Below are positions 36,283 through 44,241 of a stretch of DNA of 64,000 nt, piece after piece. Source of the stretch: CAZPHI01 sp964586425 (GTDB lineage: Bacteria > Bacillota > Clostridia > Lachnospirales > Lachnospiraceae). The position numbers and the translations under genes are program-made. How positions within the stretch are numbered: the stretch's first letter is position 1; every line of letters begins with the position of its first letter. Location: assembly GCA_964586425.1 (NCBI GenBank), contig CAZPHI010000003.1, forward strand, positions 22,572 to 86,571. Direction: 5' to 3'. The notes beneath the pieces are model-generated. The model searched no databases and had not been told where the DNA came from. It worked only from the letters and a program-made list of their open reading frames with translations.

Positions 36283-37728
36283 CTAGTCGTTGGAGCTGGT
36301 TTTTGCTTCTGTCTCTGTAACAGCTTCGTTATTGGAATTCGTATCAAGCTTTACAGTGTTCTTTCTCCAAAAACCTGTTTTGTATAGGATATATAGAATT
36401 AATGATGATGTTGCGTTACTTGCTACAACGGAGTACCAGATACTTGCTACACCAAGATGAAGTATGCTCTCACAGATGTATAGTGTCAGGAATCTGAAAA
36501 TCCATAATCTGGATACATCAACTAACATAGTTACCATTGTGTGTCCACTGCCTTGAAATAATCCCATTGTTGCGTTGTATATGCCGTTAGTCCAACAGCA
36601 GAATGCCATAATACAGAGGAAGTCAGTTGCATAGTTGATTACTTCTTCGTTAGTTGAGAATATGGAAACTATCGGTTGAGCAACAAAACGTCTAGATAAA
36701 ATCATACCACCTATAAAGAGGAAAATTACAGCCATTCTCATCGCTATGTGATAGCCATGATCAGCTCTATCAACCTGTTTGGCACCTATGTTCTGCCCAG
36801 TAATTGTTGATGTTGCGGAACCAATTCCGTTAGAAGGCATTGAGATAATACCATTAATTTTATTGCCAATACCGTATGCGGCGGTTGCAATCGTTCCGTA
36901 CTTAAGAACATTTTTACTCATAAGAAGGAAACCAAACTGCATTGTACTTCCGCCAATTGCGGTAGGAAGACCGACTTTGACGATAGAGGCAAGTTTTGAT
37001 TTCTCAAAATGGAATCCCTTTATATAGAGGTGAATGTCATTAGACTTTCTTGAAAGTGATATTAGGCCGATTATTGCACAAGGTACCTTGGCAAGTAAAG
37101 TTGCAAGTGCGGCTCCGGCTACACCCCAATTGAAAACTATTAGGAATAGCGGATCAAGTATGAGGTTAAGGCTGACACCGAATAGATTAAGTAACATTGG
37201 CTTAAGCGTGTCGCCCTGTGATTGGTGCACTGCTGTGTATAGGTTAATCATGAATAGGAATGGCATATCTAAGACAACTATCTTGAGGTAGGTTATACCG
37301 AATTTGAGTACGTCATCTTTGGCACCGAGCCAATCTACTATAGAAGGTGTGGCAAAATATATTAGGGTTGCACAAATTAATGAGAAGATTAATGAGCATA
37401 AGAATATATGATTTGCCATAATTCTTGCTTGAACTTTTTCTTTGGCACCTATATATTGGGATATTAATATTGAACCAGCAGTGGTAATACCAACACCAAA
37501 GTTGATGATGATATTCTGTACTGGTGATACCAGTGTAATTGCTGCCATTGGGTCTGTACCAATCTGACCTAGCCAGTACGTGTCGGTGAGATTATACATG
37601 GTCTGTATAAAACTATTAATAACAATAGGTATTGCCAATGCAATTATTGCTTTAACAAGATTGCCTTCAAGAATCATATTGATTTTTTCTTTGGACAATT
37701 TTTTTTTCTGAGTATTGTTTTCTTTCAT
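36283..37728 (-). CDS. MATE-family efflux transporter
   Basis: A 481-residue protein with the 12-helix layout of MATE exporters (NorM/DinF fold). The region near residues 25-60 (IPIVINSFIQTMYNLTDTYWLGQIG) and the helix-7 counterpart with GIGNKINGI are typical. These pumps use Na+ or H+ to expel cationic drugs or metabolites. The C-terminal tail is hydrophilic, with Asn/Glu/Thr-rich sequence. GGAG lies 6-7 bases upstream of the start. It is divergent from an AraC regulator 210 bp away, a plausible controller. Confidence 0.93.
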   Translation of the reverse strand: MKENNTQKKKLSKEKINMILEGNLVKAIIALAIPIVINSFIQTMYNLTDTYWLGQIGTDPMAAITLVSPVQNIIINFGVGITTAGSILISQYIGAKEKVQARIMANHIFLCSLIFSLICATLIYFATPSIVDWLGAKDDVLKFGITYLKIVVLDMPFLFMINLYTAVHQSQGDTLKPMLLNLFGVSLNLILDPLFLIVFNWGVAGAALATLLAKVPCAIIGLISLSRKSNDIHLYIKGFHFEKSKLASIVKVGLPTAIGGSTMQFGFLLMSKNVLKYGTIATAAYGIGNKINGIISMPSNGIGSATSTITGQNIGAKQVDRADHGYHIAMRMAVIFLFIGGMILSRRFVAQPIVSIFSTNEEVINYATDFLCIMAFCCWTNGIYNATMGLFQGSGHTMVTMLVDVSRLWIFRFLTLYICESILHLGVASIWYSVVASNATSSLILYILYKTGFWRKNTVKLDTNSNNEAVTETEAKTSSND

Positions 37729-37938
37729 TCATTCTCCAATCGTATAAGTAAGACTGCGGTTATATATGGGTTATATTGTAAAACTATCACAAAAACTGTA
37801 TATTTTTCAATTTATATAATTATATTAAAACACAAAAACTGTATTTGCTACTTTTTTATAATCTAATGTTTTGCAAAATACAGATTATGTGTTACAATGA
37901 TAAAAACTTAGTTCGAATCGATTGGAAAAGGAGATAAT

Positions 37939-38769
37939 ATGGAACCAGATAAAATAACAGGATTTTCAATTACAAAAATGAAGAGGGAAGCCTCTTCTAG
38001 CATGGCTAATACGCATTTTCATAATTATCATGAATTGTTCTACCTTGCAGCAGGCGAATGTTCGATGTTTGTAGATCATGATATATATAAGCTGACTGCA
38101 GGGAGTTTGATAATAATTCCTGAAGGAAAGATTCATAAATCAAAGTATAATGATCGTGGTAATAGCGAGAGATATGCAATATCATTCTTGGATGATACAT
38201 TACAGGAACTTAATAATTTTGCGGGAGTTGCACAGATTGACAATTGGTTTAAAACAGTAACAATTAAGATTCCTGAGAAAAGAAGGGATTATTTTGAAAA
38301 ACTGATGAATAAGCTGATATTTGAAAGTGGTGGTGTTGATGAATTGTCACCAGCTTTCAGCAGTTTATTCTTTAGGGAATTAATGCTCTTTATAATTCGC
38401 TGTGAAAAATATGAAGAGAATGTAGTTAGAGAGATTGATGTTGATAACAGCGTTATTCAGGAGATTGCGACTTATATTTATAACAATTATGAGAAGAATA
38501 TATATCTTGAAGATGTTGCAATTAAGTATAATATGAGCCGTTCTTATCTATCTAAGAAGTTCAAAGCGACAACAGGTTTTGGATTCAAGGAATACTTAGT
38601 TAACGTAAGAATCAAGGAAGCATGCAGACTTTTACTTGAGAGTGACCAGAATATAACAGAGATAGCATTATCTTGCGGATTTAATGATAGTAACTATTTT
38701 GGTGATGCATTCAGAAGAATAAAGGGAATGTCACCATTAAAATATAGAAAGAATAAAGAAACAATATAA
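37939..38769 (+). CDS. AraC-family regulator with cupin sensor domain
   Basis: A 276-residue regulator with an N-terminal cupin (H-F-H-N-Y-H-E and GECSMFV near 25-45) and a C-terminal double helix-turn-helix ending with GFNDSNYFGDAFRR. It aligns along its whole length with the regulator next to the pectinesterase (for example FKEYLVNVRI against FKEYLTNIRI), so they are paralogues. GGAG lies 6 bases upstream of the ATG. It is divergent from the MATE gene, its probable target. The ligand is unknown. Confidence 0.9.
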   Translation: MEPDKITGFSITKMKREASSSMANTHFHNYHELFYLAAGECSMFVDHDIYKLTAGSLIIIPEGKIHKSKYNDRGNSERYAISFLDDTLQELNNFAGVAQIDNWFKTVTIKIPEKRRDYFEKLMNKLIFESGGVDELSPAFSSLFFRELMLFIIRCEKYEENVVREIDVDNSVIQEIATYIYNNYEKNIYLEDVAIKYNMSRSYLSKKFKATTGFGFKEYLVNVRIKEACRLLLESDQNITEIALSCGFNDSNYFGDAFRRIKGMSPLKYRKNKETI

Positions 38770-38835
38770 AAATGACGAAGAGATGAAAATGAACTAAAAA
38801 TAAAGTTGAAAAATATCCTCTTGCATTATATAATT

Positions 38836-38935
38836 NNNNNNNNNNNNNNNNNNNNNNNNNNNNNNNNNNNNNNNNNNNNNNNNNNNNNNNNNNNNNNNNN
38901 NNNNNNNNNNNNNNNNNNNNNNNNNNNNNNNNNNN
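38836..38935. other. Scaffold gap (100 N)
   Basis: Exactly 100 N just upstream of ispE. The unknown sequence may hold the ispE promoter or another gene. Confidence 0.99.
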
Positions 38936-38949
38936 GAAATGGAGGACAA

Positions 38950-39816
38950 GTGAATAACATCAAACTTAAAGCACGTGGAAAGATTAATCTTGGACTTGAT
39001 GTATGTGGCGTAAGAGATGACGGATATCATCAGGTACGTATGGTTATGCAGACGGTGGGACTGTATGACAGAATTATTATAGAGAAGAAAAAAGAAAGTG
39101 GAATAGATATTGTTACTAATATTCCATATATCCCGGTTAATGAGAACAATCTTGTATATAAAGCAGCCGATATGCTTATGAAGGAATTTCATATTACTGA
39201 AGGCGTAAGCATTGACCTTAAGAAGTTTATTCCAGTTGCAGCTGGTATGGCGGGCGGAAGCAGTGATGCCGCATCGGTACTGTTTGGAGTTAACAGACTG
39301 TTTGAACTTGGACTTAGTAATAGAGATTTGATGCAGCGAGGTGTCAAGATAGGGGCAGATGTACCATATTGCATAATGAGAGGAACAGCTCTGGCTGAAG
39401 GAATTGGTGAGGAATTATCAAGACTTCCGGCAATGCCTCAGACGCATATAATCATTGCAAAACCAGCAATTAATGTATCTACAAAGGTAGTATATGATAA
39501 GCTTGATTTGGATGGAGTTAAGAATCATCCGGATATAGATGGAATAATTGCTGCCTTAAAAGAGCAGGATATATATAAGCTTGCAGCAAAGATGGGTAAT
39601 GTATTAGAAGAAGTAACGATACCGATGTATCCAGTCATTGATAAGATAAAAGAGACCATGCTTGTAAATGGGGCTATCGGCGCAATGATGAGCGGAAGCG
39701 GCCCGACAGTATTTGGCTTGTTTGATTCGAAGGATAAAGCAATGAATACATTACAACTGCTGAAGAATGGGCAGGATGCACGACAGGCGTATATAACAGA
39801 AGCATTTAATATATGA
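38950..39816 (+). CDS. ispE: 4-diphosphocytidyl-2-C-methyl-D-erythritol kinase
   Basis: A 288-residue GHMP kinase of the MEP isoprenoid pathway. K11 in ARGKINLGLDV, the ATP loop P95-x-AAGMAGGSSDAA and D137 in GADVPY are the family's catalytic and binding residues, and the GSGPTVFGLF motif is near the end. The start is GTG 38950 with GGAGG 4 bases upstream, just after the scaffold gap. The length is normal, so the gap does not damage the gene. A GntR regulator starts about 20 bases downstream, an arrangement often seen in clostridia. Confidence 0.94.
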   Translation: MNNIKLKARGKINLGLDVCGVRDDGYHQVRMVMQTVGLYDRIIIEKKKESGIDIVTNIPYIPVNENNLVYKAADMLMKEFHITEGVSIDLKKFIPVAAGMAGGSSDAASVLFGVNRLFELGLSNRDLMQRGVKIGADVPYCIMRGTALAEGIGEELSRLPAMPQTHIIIAKPAINVSTKVVYDKLDLDGVKNHPDIDGIIAALKEQDIYKLAAKMGNVLEEVTIPMYPVIDKIKETMLVNGAIGAMMSGSGPTVFGLFDSKDKAMNTLQLLKNGQDARQAYITEAFNI

Positions 39817-39835
39817 TTATAGAATGGAGAAATAC

Positions 39836-40507
39836 ATGACTGATAATTTAAGTATGGGAATTAACGAATACCTGCCACTTAGAGATGTTGTATTTAACAC
39901 CCTTAGACAGGCAATACTCAGAGGTGAACTTGCCCCTGGTGAAAGACTTATGGAGATTCAGCTAGCTGATAAGCTTGGAGTAAGCAGAACACCAATAAGA
40001 GAAGCAATCAGAAAACTTGAGCTTGAGGGACTTGTTGTAATGATTCCAAGAAAGGGTGCTGAGGTTGCTTCAATCACTGAAAAGGATATGAGAGATGTTC
40101 TTGAAGTACGTTCAACTCTTGAGGAATTGGCAGTGACACTTGCATGTAAGAACGTAACACTTGAGGCAATAGAAGACCTTAAGGTTGCTAATAGAAAGTT
40201 TGAGTCAGCAGTTATATCAAAGGATGTTGTAGGCATTGTAGATGCTGATGTACATTACCATGATATAATATATGCAATGACTAATAATCAGAGACTTATC
40301 CAGATAATTAATAATCTGAGAGAACAGATGTATAGATACAGACTAGAATATGTTAAGGATGCAAGAACGCATTCTATTCTGATTAGTGAACACAATGATA
40401 TTATCCGTCAGTTATCAACTAAGAATGTTGACCAGGCAAAAATTGTTGTTAAACAGCATATAATTAATCAGGAGAATGGAATTGTAAGATTAATGAATAG
40501 CCGATAG
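39836..40507 (+). CDS. GntR/FadR-family transcriptional regulator
   Basis: A 223-residue regulator. The N-terminal winged helix (LRQAILRGELAPGERL at about 20-35 and LGVSRTPIREAIRKLELEGLV) is typical of GntR, and the C-terminal all-helical FCD domain has the metal-coordinating pattern (D-x-x-x-H at about 135-140 and later histidines). FCD regulators respond to organic acids or sugar acids. ATG 39836 has GGAG 6 bases upstream. It lies between ispE and the spoIIR remnant, which gives no clue to its target. Confidence 0.9.
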   Translation: MTDNLSMGINEYLPLRDVVFNTLRQAILRGELAPGERLMEIQLADKLGVSRTPIREAIRKLELEGLVVMIPRKGAEVASITEKDMRDVLEVRSTLEELAVTLACKNVTLEAIEDLKVANRKFESAVISKDVVGIVDADVHYHDIIYAMTNNQRLIQIINNLREQMYRYRLEYVKDARTHSILISEHNDIIRQLSTKNVDQAKIVVKQHIINQENGIVRLMNSR

Positions 40508-40520
40508 TTTTTCGGTTATA

Positions 40521-40542
40521 CTCCACATATAAAGATGTGGAG
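40521..40542 (+). terminator. Small hairpin after GntR gene
   Basis: A perfect 8-bp stem (40521-40528 with 40535-40542) and a 6-base loop without a T run. It overlaps the first codons of the spoIIR remnant. It could end the GntR transcript weakly. Confidence 0.4.
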
Positions 40543-40960
40543 GAATACATATCTTGAACCACTTTTGAGTGATTCACAAAGCCTTGATGAGAGTAGAGTA
40601 ATACTTAATGAGAATCATGATACTATAGTTGATATTGCAATGCAGGTTATTGCCAGCGAAGGCTATAATTATCAGGTCGATGCTTATTTTGAACAAAGTT
40701 ATTTTCCAATGAAATCATATGGAGATATTACTCTGCCACCCGGAGAATATGAGGCCTATAGAATTGATATTGGTGAAAATGCTGGAAAAAACTGGTGGTG
40801 CGTATTGTACCCGCCACTGTGCTTTATTGATGCAACACATGGCGAACTACCAGAAAGTTCAAAAAATCAGTTGAAGAATATGCTTTCGGAGGAAAGCTAT
40901 GATTCAATAACTAAGGAAAACTACATATGTAAATTCAAGTATCTAAGTTTTCTTAATTAA
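40535..40960 (+). pseudogene. spoIIR: spoIIR remnant, N-terminus missing
   Basis: The 141-residue frame matches the C-terminal two thirds of stage II sporulation protein R, the secreted forespore signal that activates SpoIIGA: Y-F-P-M-K-S-Y-G, LPPGEYEAYRIDIG and KNWWCVLYPPLCFID are diagnostic. Complete SpoIIR proteins have about 70 more residues at the front, with a signal anchor and an R-L/F-x-I-x-A-N-S-D segment. Here a TAG at 40505-40507 (the GntR stop) lies in frame just upstream, so those parts are absent. No ribosome binding site precedes ATG 40535. It is most likely a decayed gene in a lineage that has lost sporulation. Confidence 0.78.
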
Positions 40961-41038
40961 AATATAAAGAGTACTTACAATATTAATAATACAATAAACT
41001 TTTAGATAAACAAATCATTGTTTTGAATGGAGATAGTT

Positions 41039-41860
41039 ATGATAGAAAAGAATGCTCCAATTGGAGTTTTTGATTCTGGTGTAGGCGGACTTACTGTGGC
41101 AAGAGAGATTATGCGCCAGATTCCTAATGAGAGAATAGTGTATTTTGGTGATACTGCCAGAGTTCCCTATGGCAATAAATCTAAAGATACAATAATCAAG
41201 TATTCCAGACAGATTATCAGATTCCTTCAGACAGAAGGTGTTAAAGCTATAGTCATAGCCTGCAATACCGCGAGCGCATTTGCAATTGATGTCGTATCAA
41301 AGGAATTCGATATGCCAATTATTGGCGTGGTAAAACCAGGTGCCAGAGCAGCAGCAGCAACAACGAAGAATGGTAAAATCGGAGTAATAGGTACTGAAGG
41401 TACTGTTAACAGCGGAATATATACGGAATTTATCCAGCAGATTAATCCCAAGGCAAGAGTAATAGGCAAGGCGTGCCCGCTATTTGTGTCACTTGTTGAA
41501 GAGGGAATGCTTCATGATACAATTACAGACCAGGTAGCAGAGCGTTATCTTGAGTCAATGAGAGAAAGTGACATAGATACACTTATTATGGGATGCACGC
41601 ACTATCCACTTCTGCGTTCAACAATTGGTAAAGTAATGGGTGAAAAGGTCAATCTTGTTAATCCGGCATACGAGACAGCAGTAGAACTTAAGCGTGTCCT
41701 TAACCAGGAGGGCCTTGCCAATATCTGTGATGTGGATAGTCCAACGCAGATGTACAGATTTTATGTATCGGATGCTGCTGAAAAATTCAAAACATTTGCC
41801 AATTCAATCCTGCCTTTTGATATCAAAACAACAGAGCAGGTAAGTATAGACCAGTACTAA
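41039..41860 (+). CDS. murI: Glutamate racemase
   Basis: A 273-residue enzyme that makes D-glutamate for peptidoglycan. The two catalytic cysteines are in their motifs: C75 in VIACNTASA and C186 in MGCTHYPLL, and the substrate loop GVFDSGVGGLTV is at about 9-20. The length is normal. ATG 41039 has GGAG 6 bases upstream and is preferred to the ATG at 41027. A DUF1934 gene follows closely. Confidence 0.95.
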   Translation: MIEKNAPIGVFDSGVGGLTVAREIMRQIPNERIVYFGDTARVPYGNKSKDTIIKYSRQIIRFLQTEGVKAIVIACNTASAFAIDVVSKEFDMPIIGVVKPGARAAAATTKNGKIGVIGTEGTVNSGIYTEFIQQINPKARVIGKACPLFVSLVEEGMLHDTITDQVAERYLESMRESDIDTLIMGCTHYPLLRSTIGKVMGEKVNLVNPAYETAVELKRVLNQEGLANICDVDSPTQMYRFYVSDAAEKFKTFANSILPFDIKTTEQVSIDQY

Positions 41861-41901
41861 CTAATTAAGATATAGCGCTAAGCGCTGGTATGGAGAACGT
41901 A

Positions 41902-42354
41902 ATGACAGAAGATGTTTTAGTGACAATAAAAGGATTGGCGCTCGCTGATTCAGAAGATGACGAAGCCGTTGAAGTAATTAATATCGGCAAGTACAATGAG
42001 GTCAATGGTAAATGCTATGTCAGGTATGAAGAATGTGTGGAAGGTGAGAAAGAGACAATTAACAACCTCCTAAAATTCACTGACGAAAGCGTGGAGATTA
42101 CTAGAAAAGGTCCTTCGAGCACGCACATGGTGTTTGAAAAAGATAATAAGACGATGACATATTATAATACGCCATATGGCAGTCTTTTTCTTGGAATATA
42201 CACACGAGAAATTACAATTGAGAGAAGCGAAGAACTGATATCAATCGCTATTGATTACACATTGGAGGCTAACTACGAGGTAGTTGCTGATTACAATGTT
42301 GATATACTGATATCTAATAAAAATAGAAAGGTGAATTTATATAATGGAAAATAA
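41902..42354 (+). CDS. DUF1934 (YwiB-like) beta-barrel protein
   Basis: A 150-residue protein of the DUF1934/YwiB family, a calycin-like small beta barrel of unknown function common in Firmicutes. Visible hallmarks are the early VTIKGLA strand, YVRYEE, and the late YNTPYGSLFLGIYT segment. ATG 41902 has GGAG 6 bases upstream. It lies between murI and an MFS transporter and overlaps the latter by 11 bases. Confidence 0.85.
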   Translation: MTEDVLVTIKGLALADSEDDEAVEVINIGKYNEVNGKCYVRYEECVEGEKETINNLLKFTDESVEITRKGPSSTHMVFEKDNKTMTYYNTPYGSLFLGIYTREITIERSEELISIAIDYTLEANYEVVADYNVDILISNKNRKVNLYNGK

Positions 42355-43480
42355 AAAATTATCAATAATCCCCTGCTACTATGCATTTTTTGCTAACGGT
42401 ATGATGGTGCTTGTTATAGGCGCAATTCTTCCGTATCTTATGCTGGAAGCAGGTATTAATTACAGCACAGCTGGCGGGTTCTTATCAGCATTTGCCATAG
42501 GTAATCTATTGGCGAGCTTTGTTAACCCACCATTAGTTAAAGTATTCGGAAGACGAGTGACAACAGTTGCACTCACACTTCTAATTCCAATCTGCCTGAT
42601 AACGATTACCATGGTTCCACCAGCAGTAGTGATTTATGCAGCATTTATCCTGCTTGGCATTGGACGTGGAACAGTAAGTATCGTGAATAATATGGTTGTT
42701 AATGACAGCAACGGAGGCGCTGCAGCATTGAATGTGCTCCACACAATGTTCGCAGTTGGTGCGTTCATGGCGCCATTCATGGTTGTTTTATATATACATA
42801 TCGGCCTCACTTGGAAATGGGTTATCTACACAATCACACTTCTAACAGCAATATCGAGTATTGTATACACGATGCTTCCTGCTTTGGATAAAAAAGCTGA
42901 TGTTAAAAAAGATAAGAGTAAAGGTACTAAGATGATTAATTTCTACATAATCGGTCTAGTTCTTTTCTTCTATCTTGGCGTGGAGAACTGCGTTAATGGC
43001 TGGTTTGTAACGTATTTTAAATCGCAGGGAATTATGAGTGATGCTTATGCAACCAATCTTGTGTCAGTAACCTGGATCATGATTATGGCAGGCCGACTGC
43101 TAACCGCAGCACTATCAAAGAAGATGTCAAAGCAGAAGCTCATTCTTATGAACTGTATCGGAACTGCAATTTTCTTCATTCTTCTTATATCAACAACTCA
43201 GCTTGCGATTATCACAATCGCAGTTGTAGGCCTTGGCTTATGCTTTGCGGGCATCTATCCAACTTGCGTAGCCAACGCTGGCGAATACATTGTGGGTTCA
43301 ACAACAGGAATGTCCCTATTGCTTGCAATTGCAGCATTGGGCGGCATCATAACCCCTCAGATTGTAGGAATTCTCGCTGATAACATCGGTATGACAATGG
43401 CAATATCCTTCCTTCTTGTCAGCATTGCATTAATGCTTGTATTTGCAATTGTAAATGCTTTCAAAAAGGCAAAGGCGTAG
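42344..43480 (+). CDS. MFS transporter
   Basis: A 378-residue transporter with about 11-12 membrane helices in two halves joined by a Lys/Asp-rich cytoplasmic loop (about 182-195). The G-R-R-V-T-T segment after helix 2 and LHTMFAVGAFMAPFM in helix 5 resemble the FucP/FHS sugar-proton symporter subgroup. The substrate is unknown. It starts inside the end of the DUF1934 gene, so it is translationally coupled. The tandem hairpin array begins right after its stop codon. Confidence 0.88.
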   Translation: MENKKLSIIPCYYAFFANGMMVLVIGAILPYLMLEAGINYSTAGGFLSAFAIGNLLASFVNPPLVKVFGRRVTTVALTLLIPICLITITMVPPAVVIYAAFILLGIGRGTVSIVNNMVVNDSNGGAAALNVLHTMFAVGAFMAPFMVVLYIHIGLTWKWVIYTITLLTAISSIVYTMLPALDKKADVKKDKSKGTKMINFYIIGLVLFFYLGVENCVNGWFVTYFKSQGIMSDAYATNLVSVTWIMIMAGRLLTAALSKKMSKQKLILMNCIGTAIFFILLISTTQLAIITIAVVGLGLCFAGIYPTCVANAGEYIVGSTTGMSLLLAIAALGGIITPQIVGILADNIGMTMAISFLLVSIALMLVFAIVNAFKKAKA

Positions 43481-43482
43481 AG

Positions 43483-44090
43483 GAGTAGCGAAAGTGCCAA
43501 GAAGCATAATCACAGAGCTAGATGTTGAAAAGGCAAGGGAGAGAAAAAAGCAAGCCCCTTGCCTTAAGTTGAGGATGTAGCAAGGAATATAGGATTGAAA
43601 AAAGGCAAGGGAGAAAGAAAAGCAAGCCCCTTGCCTTAAATCAAGGATGTAGCAAGGAATATAGGATTGAAAAAAGGCAAGGGAAGAAAAAAAGCAAGCC
43701 CCTTGCCTTAAATCAAGCTTGTGGCAAGTAATATAGGATTAAAAAAAGGCAAGGGAGAGAAAAAAATAATGCCATTGCCTTTATGCAGAGTAGCCGAAAG
43801 TGCCAAGAAGCATAATCACAGAGCTAGATGTTGAAAAGGCAAGGGAGGAAGAAAAACAAGCCCCTTGCCTTAAATAGAGGATGTAGCAAGGAATATAGGA
43901 CTAAAAAAGGCAAGGGAGAGAAAAAAACAAGGCCCTTGCCTTAAATCAAGGATGTAGCAAGGAATACAGGATTGAAAAAAGGCAAGGGAGAAAGAAAAGC
44001 AAGCCCCTTGCCTTAAATCAAGCTTGTGGCAAGTAATATAGGACTGAAAAAAGGCAAGGGAGAGAAAAAATACTCACCCTTGCCTTTTCA
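43483..44090. repeat. Array of eight 72-bp hairpin repeats in two 305-bp blocks
   Basis: GGCAAGGG begins at 43532, 43604, 43676, 43748, 43838, 43909, 43981 and 44053. Each copy pairs with a downstream CCCTTGCC or similar (10-12-bp stem, about 16-base purine-rich loop), followed by a spacer of about 35 bases. Copies 1-4 and 5-8 form two near-identical blocks offset by 305-306 bp, each opened by a 50-base leader (GAGTAGC...GCTAGATGTTG). The last unit, with its AAAAGGC and GCCTTTT edges, looks like a normal terminator. The array lies between convergent genes and has no reading frame. Confidence 0.9.
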
Positions 44091-44241
44091 CGCCGAACCA
44101 ACAGCCGGCCCAGCCCGCCGNNNNNNNNNNNNNNNNNNNNNNNNNNNNNNNNNNNNNNNNNNNNNNNNNNNNNNNNNNNNNNNNNNNNNNNNNNNNNNNN
44201 NNNNNNNNNNNNNNNNNNNNCCGGCCTAGCCCGCCAGCCGC
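44091..44241. repeat. GC-rich repetitive sequence around a scaffold gap
   Basis: On both sides of the N run (44121-44220) the sequence is very GC-rich and made of similar words (AGCCGGCCCAGCCCGCCG before, CCGGCCTAGCCCGCCAGCCG after), unlike the AT-rich surroundings. It looks like a GC-rich minisatellite that broke the assembly. Confidence 0.65.
44121..44220. other. Scaffold gap (100 N)
   Basis: Exactly 100 N inside the GC-rich repeat. The true length is unknown. Confidence 0.99.

Noticed and set aside
36190..36387. Small hydrophobic open frame downstream of the MATE gene
   Set aside because: It begins inside the strong terminator hairpin and runs antisense through the MATE 3' end; its hydrophobicity comes from a T-rich terminator tail.
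38806..38949. N-terminal extension of ispE through the gap
   Set aside because: The apparent extension consists of N translated as X. GTG 38950 with GGAGG gives a normal-length IspE.
43483..44090. Possible CRISPR array
   Set aside because: The units are 72 bp with similar spacers as well as similar repeats, and there are no cas genes. It is a tandem hairpin repeat, not repeats separated by unique spacers.
44026..44229. Open frame across the hairpin array and the gap
   Set aside because: It runs through the N run and the repeat units, with no start signal and no conservation.
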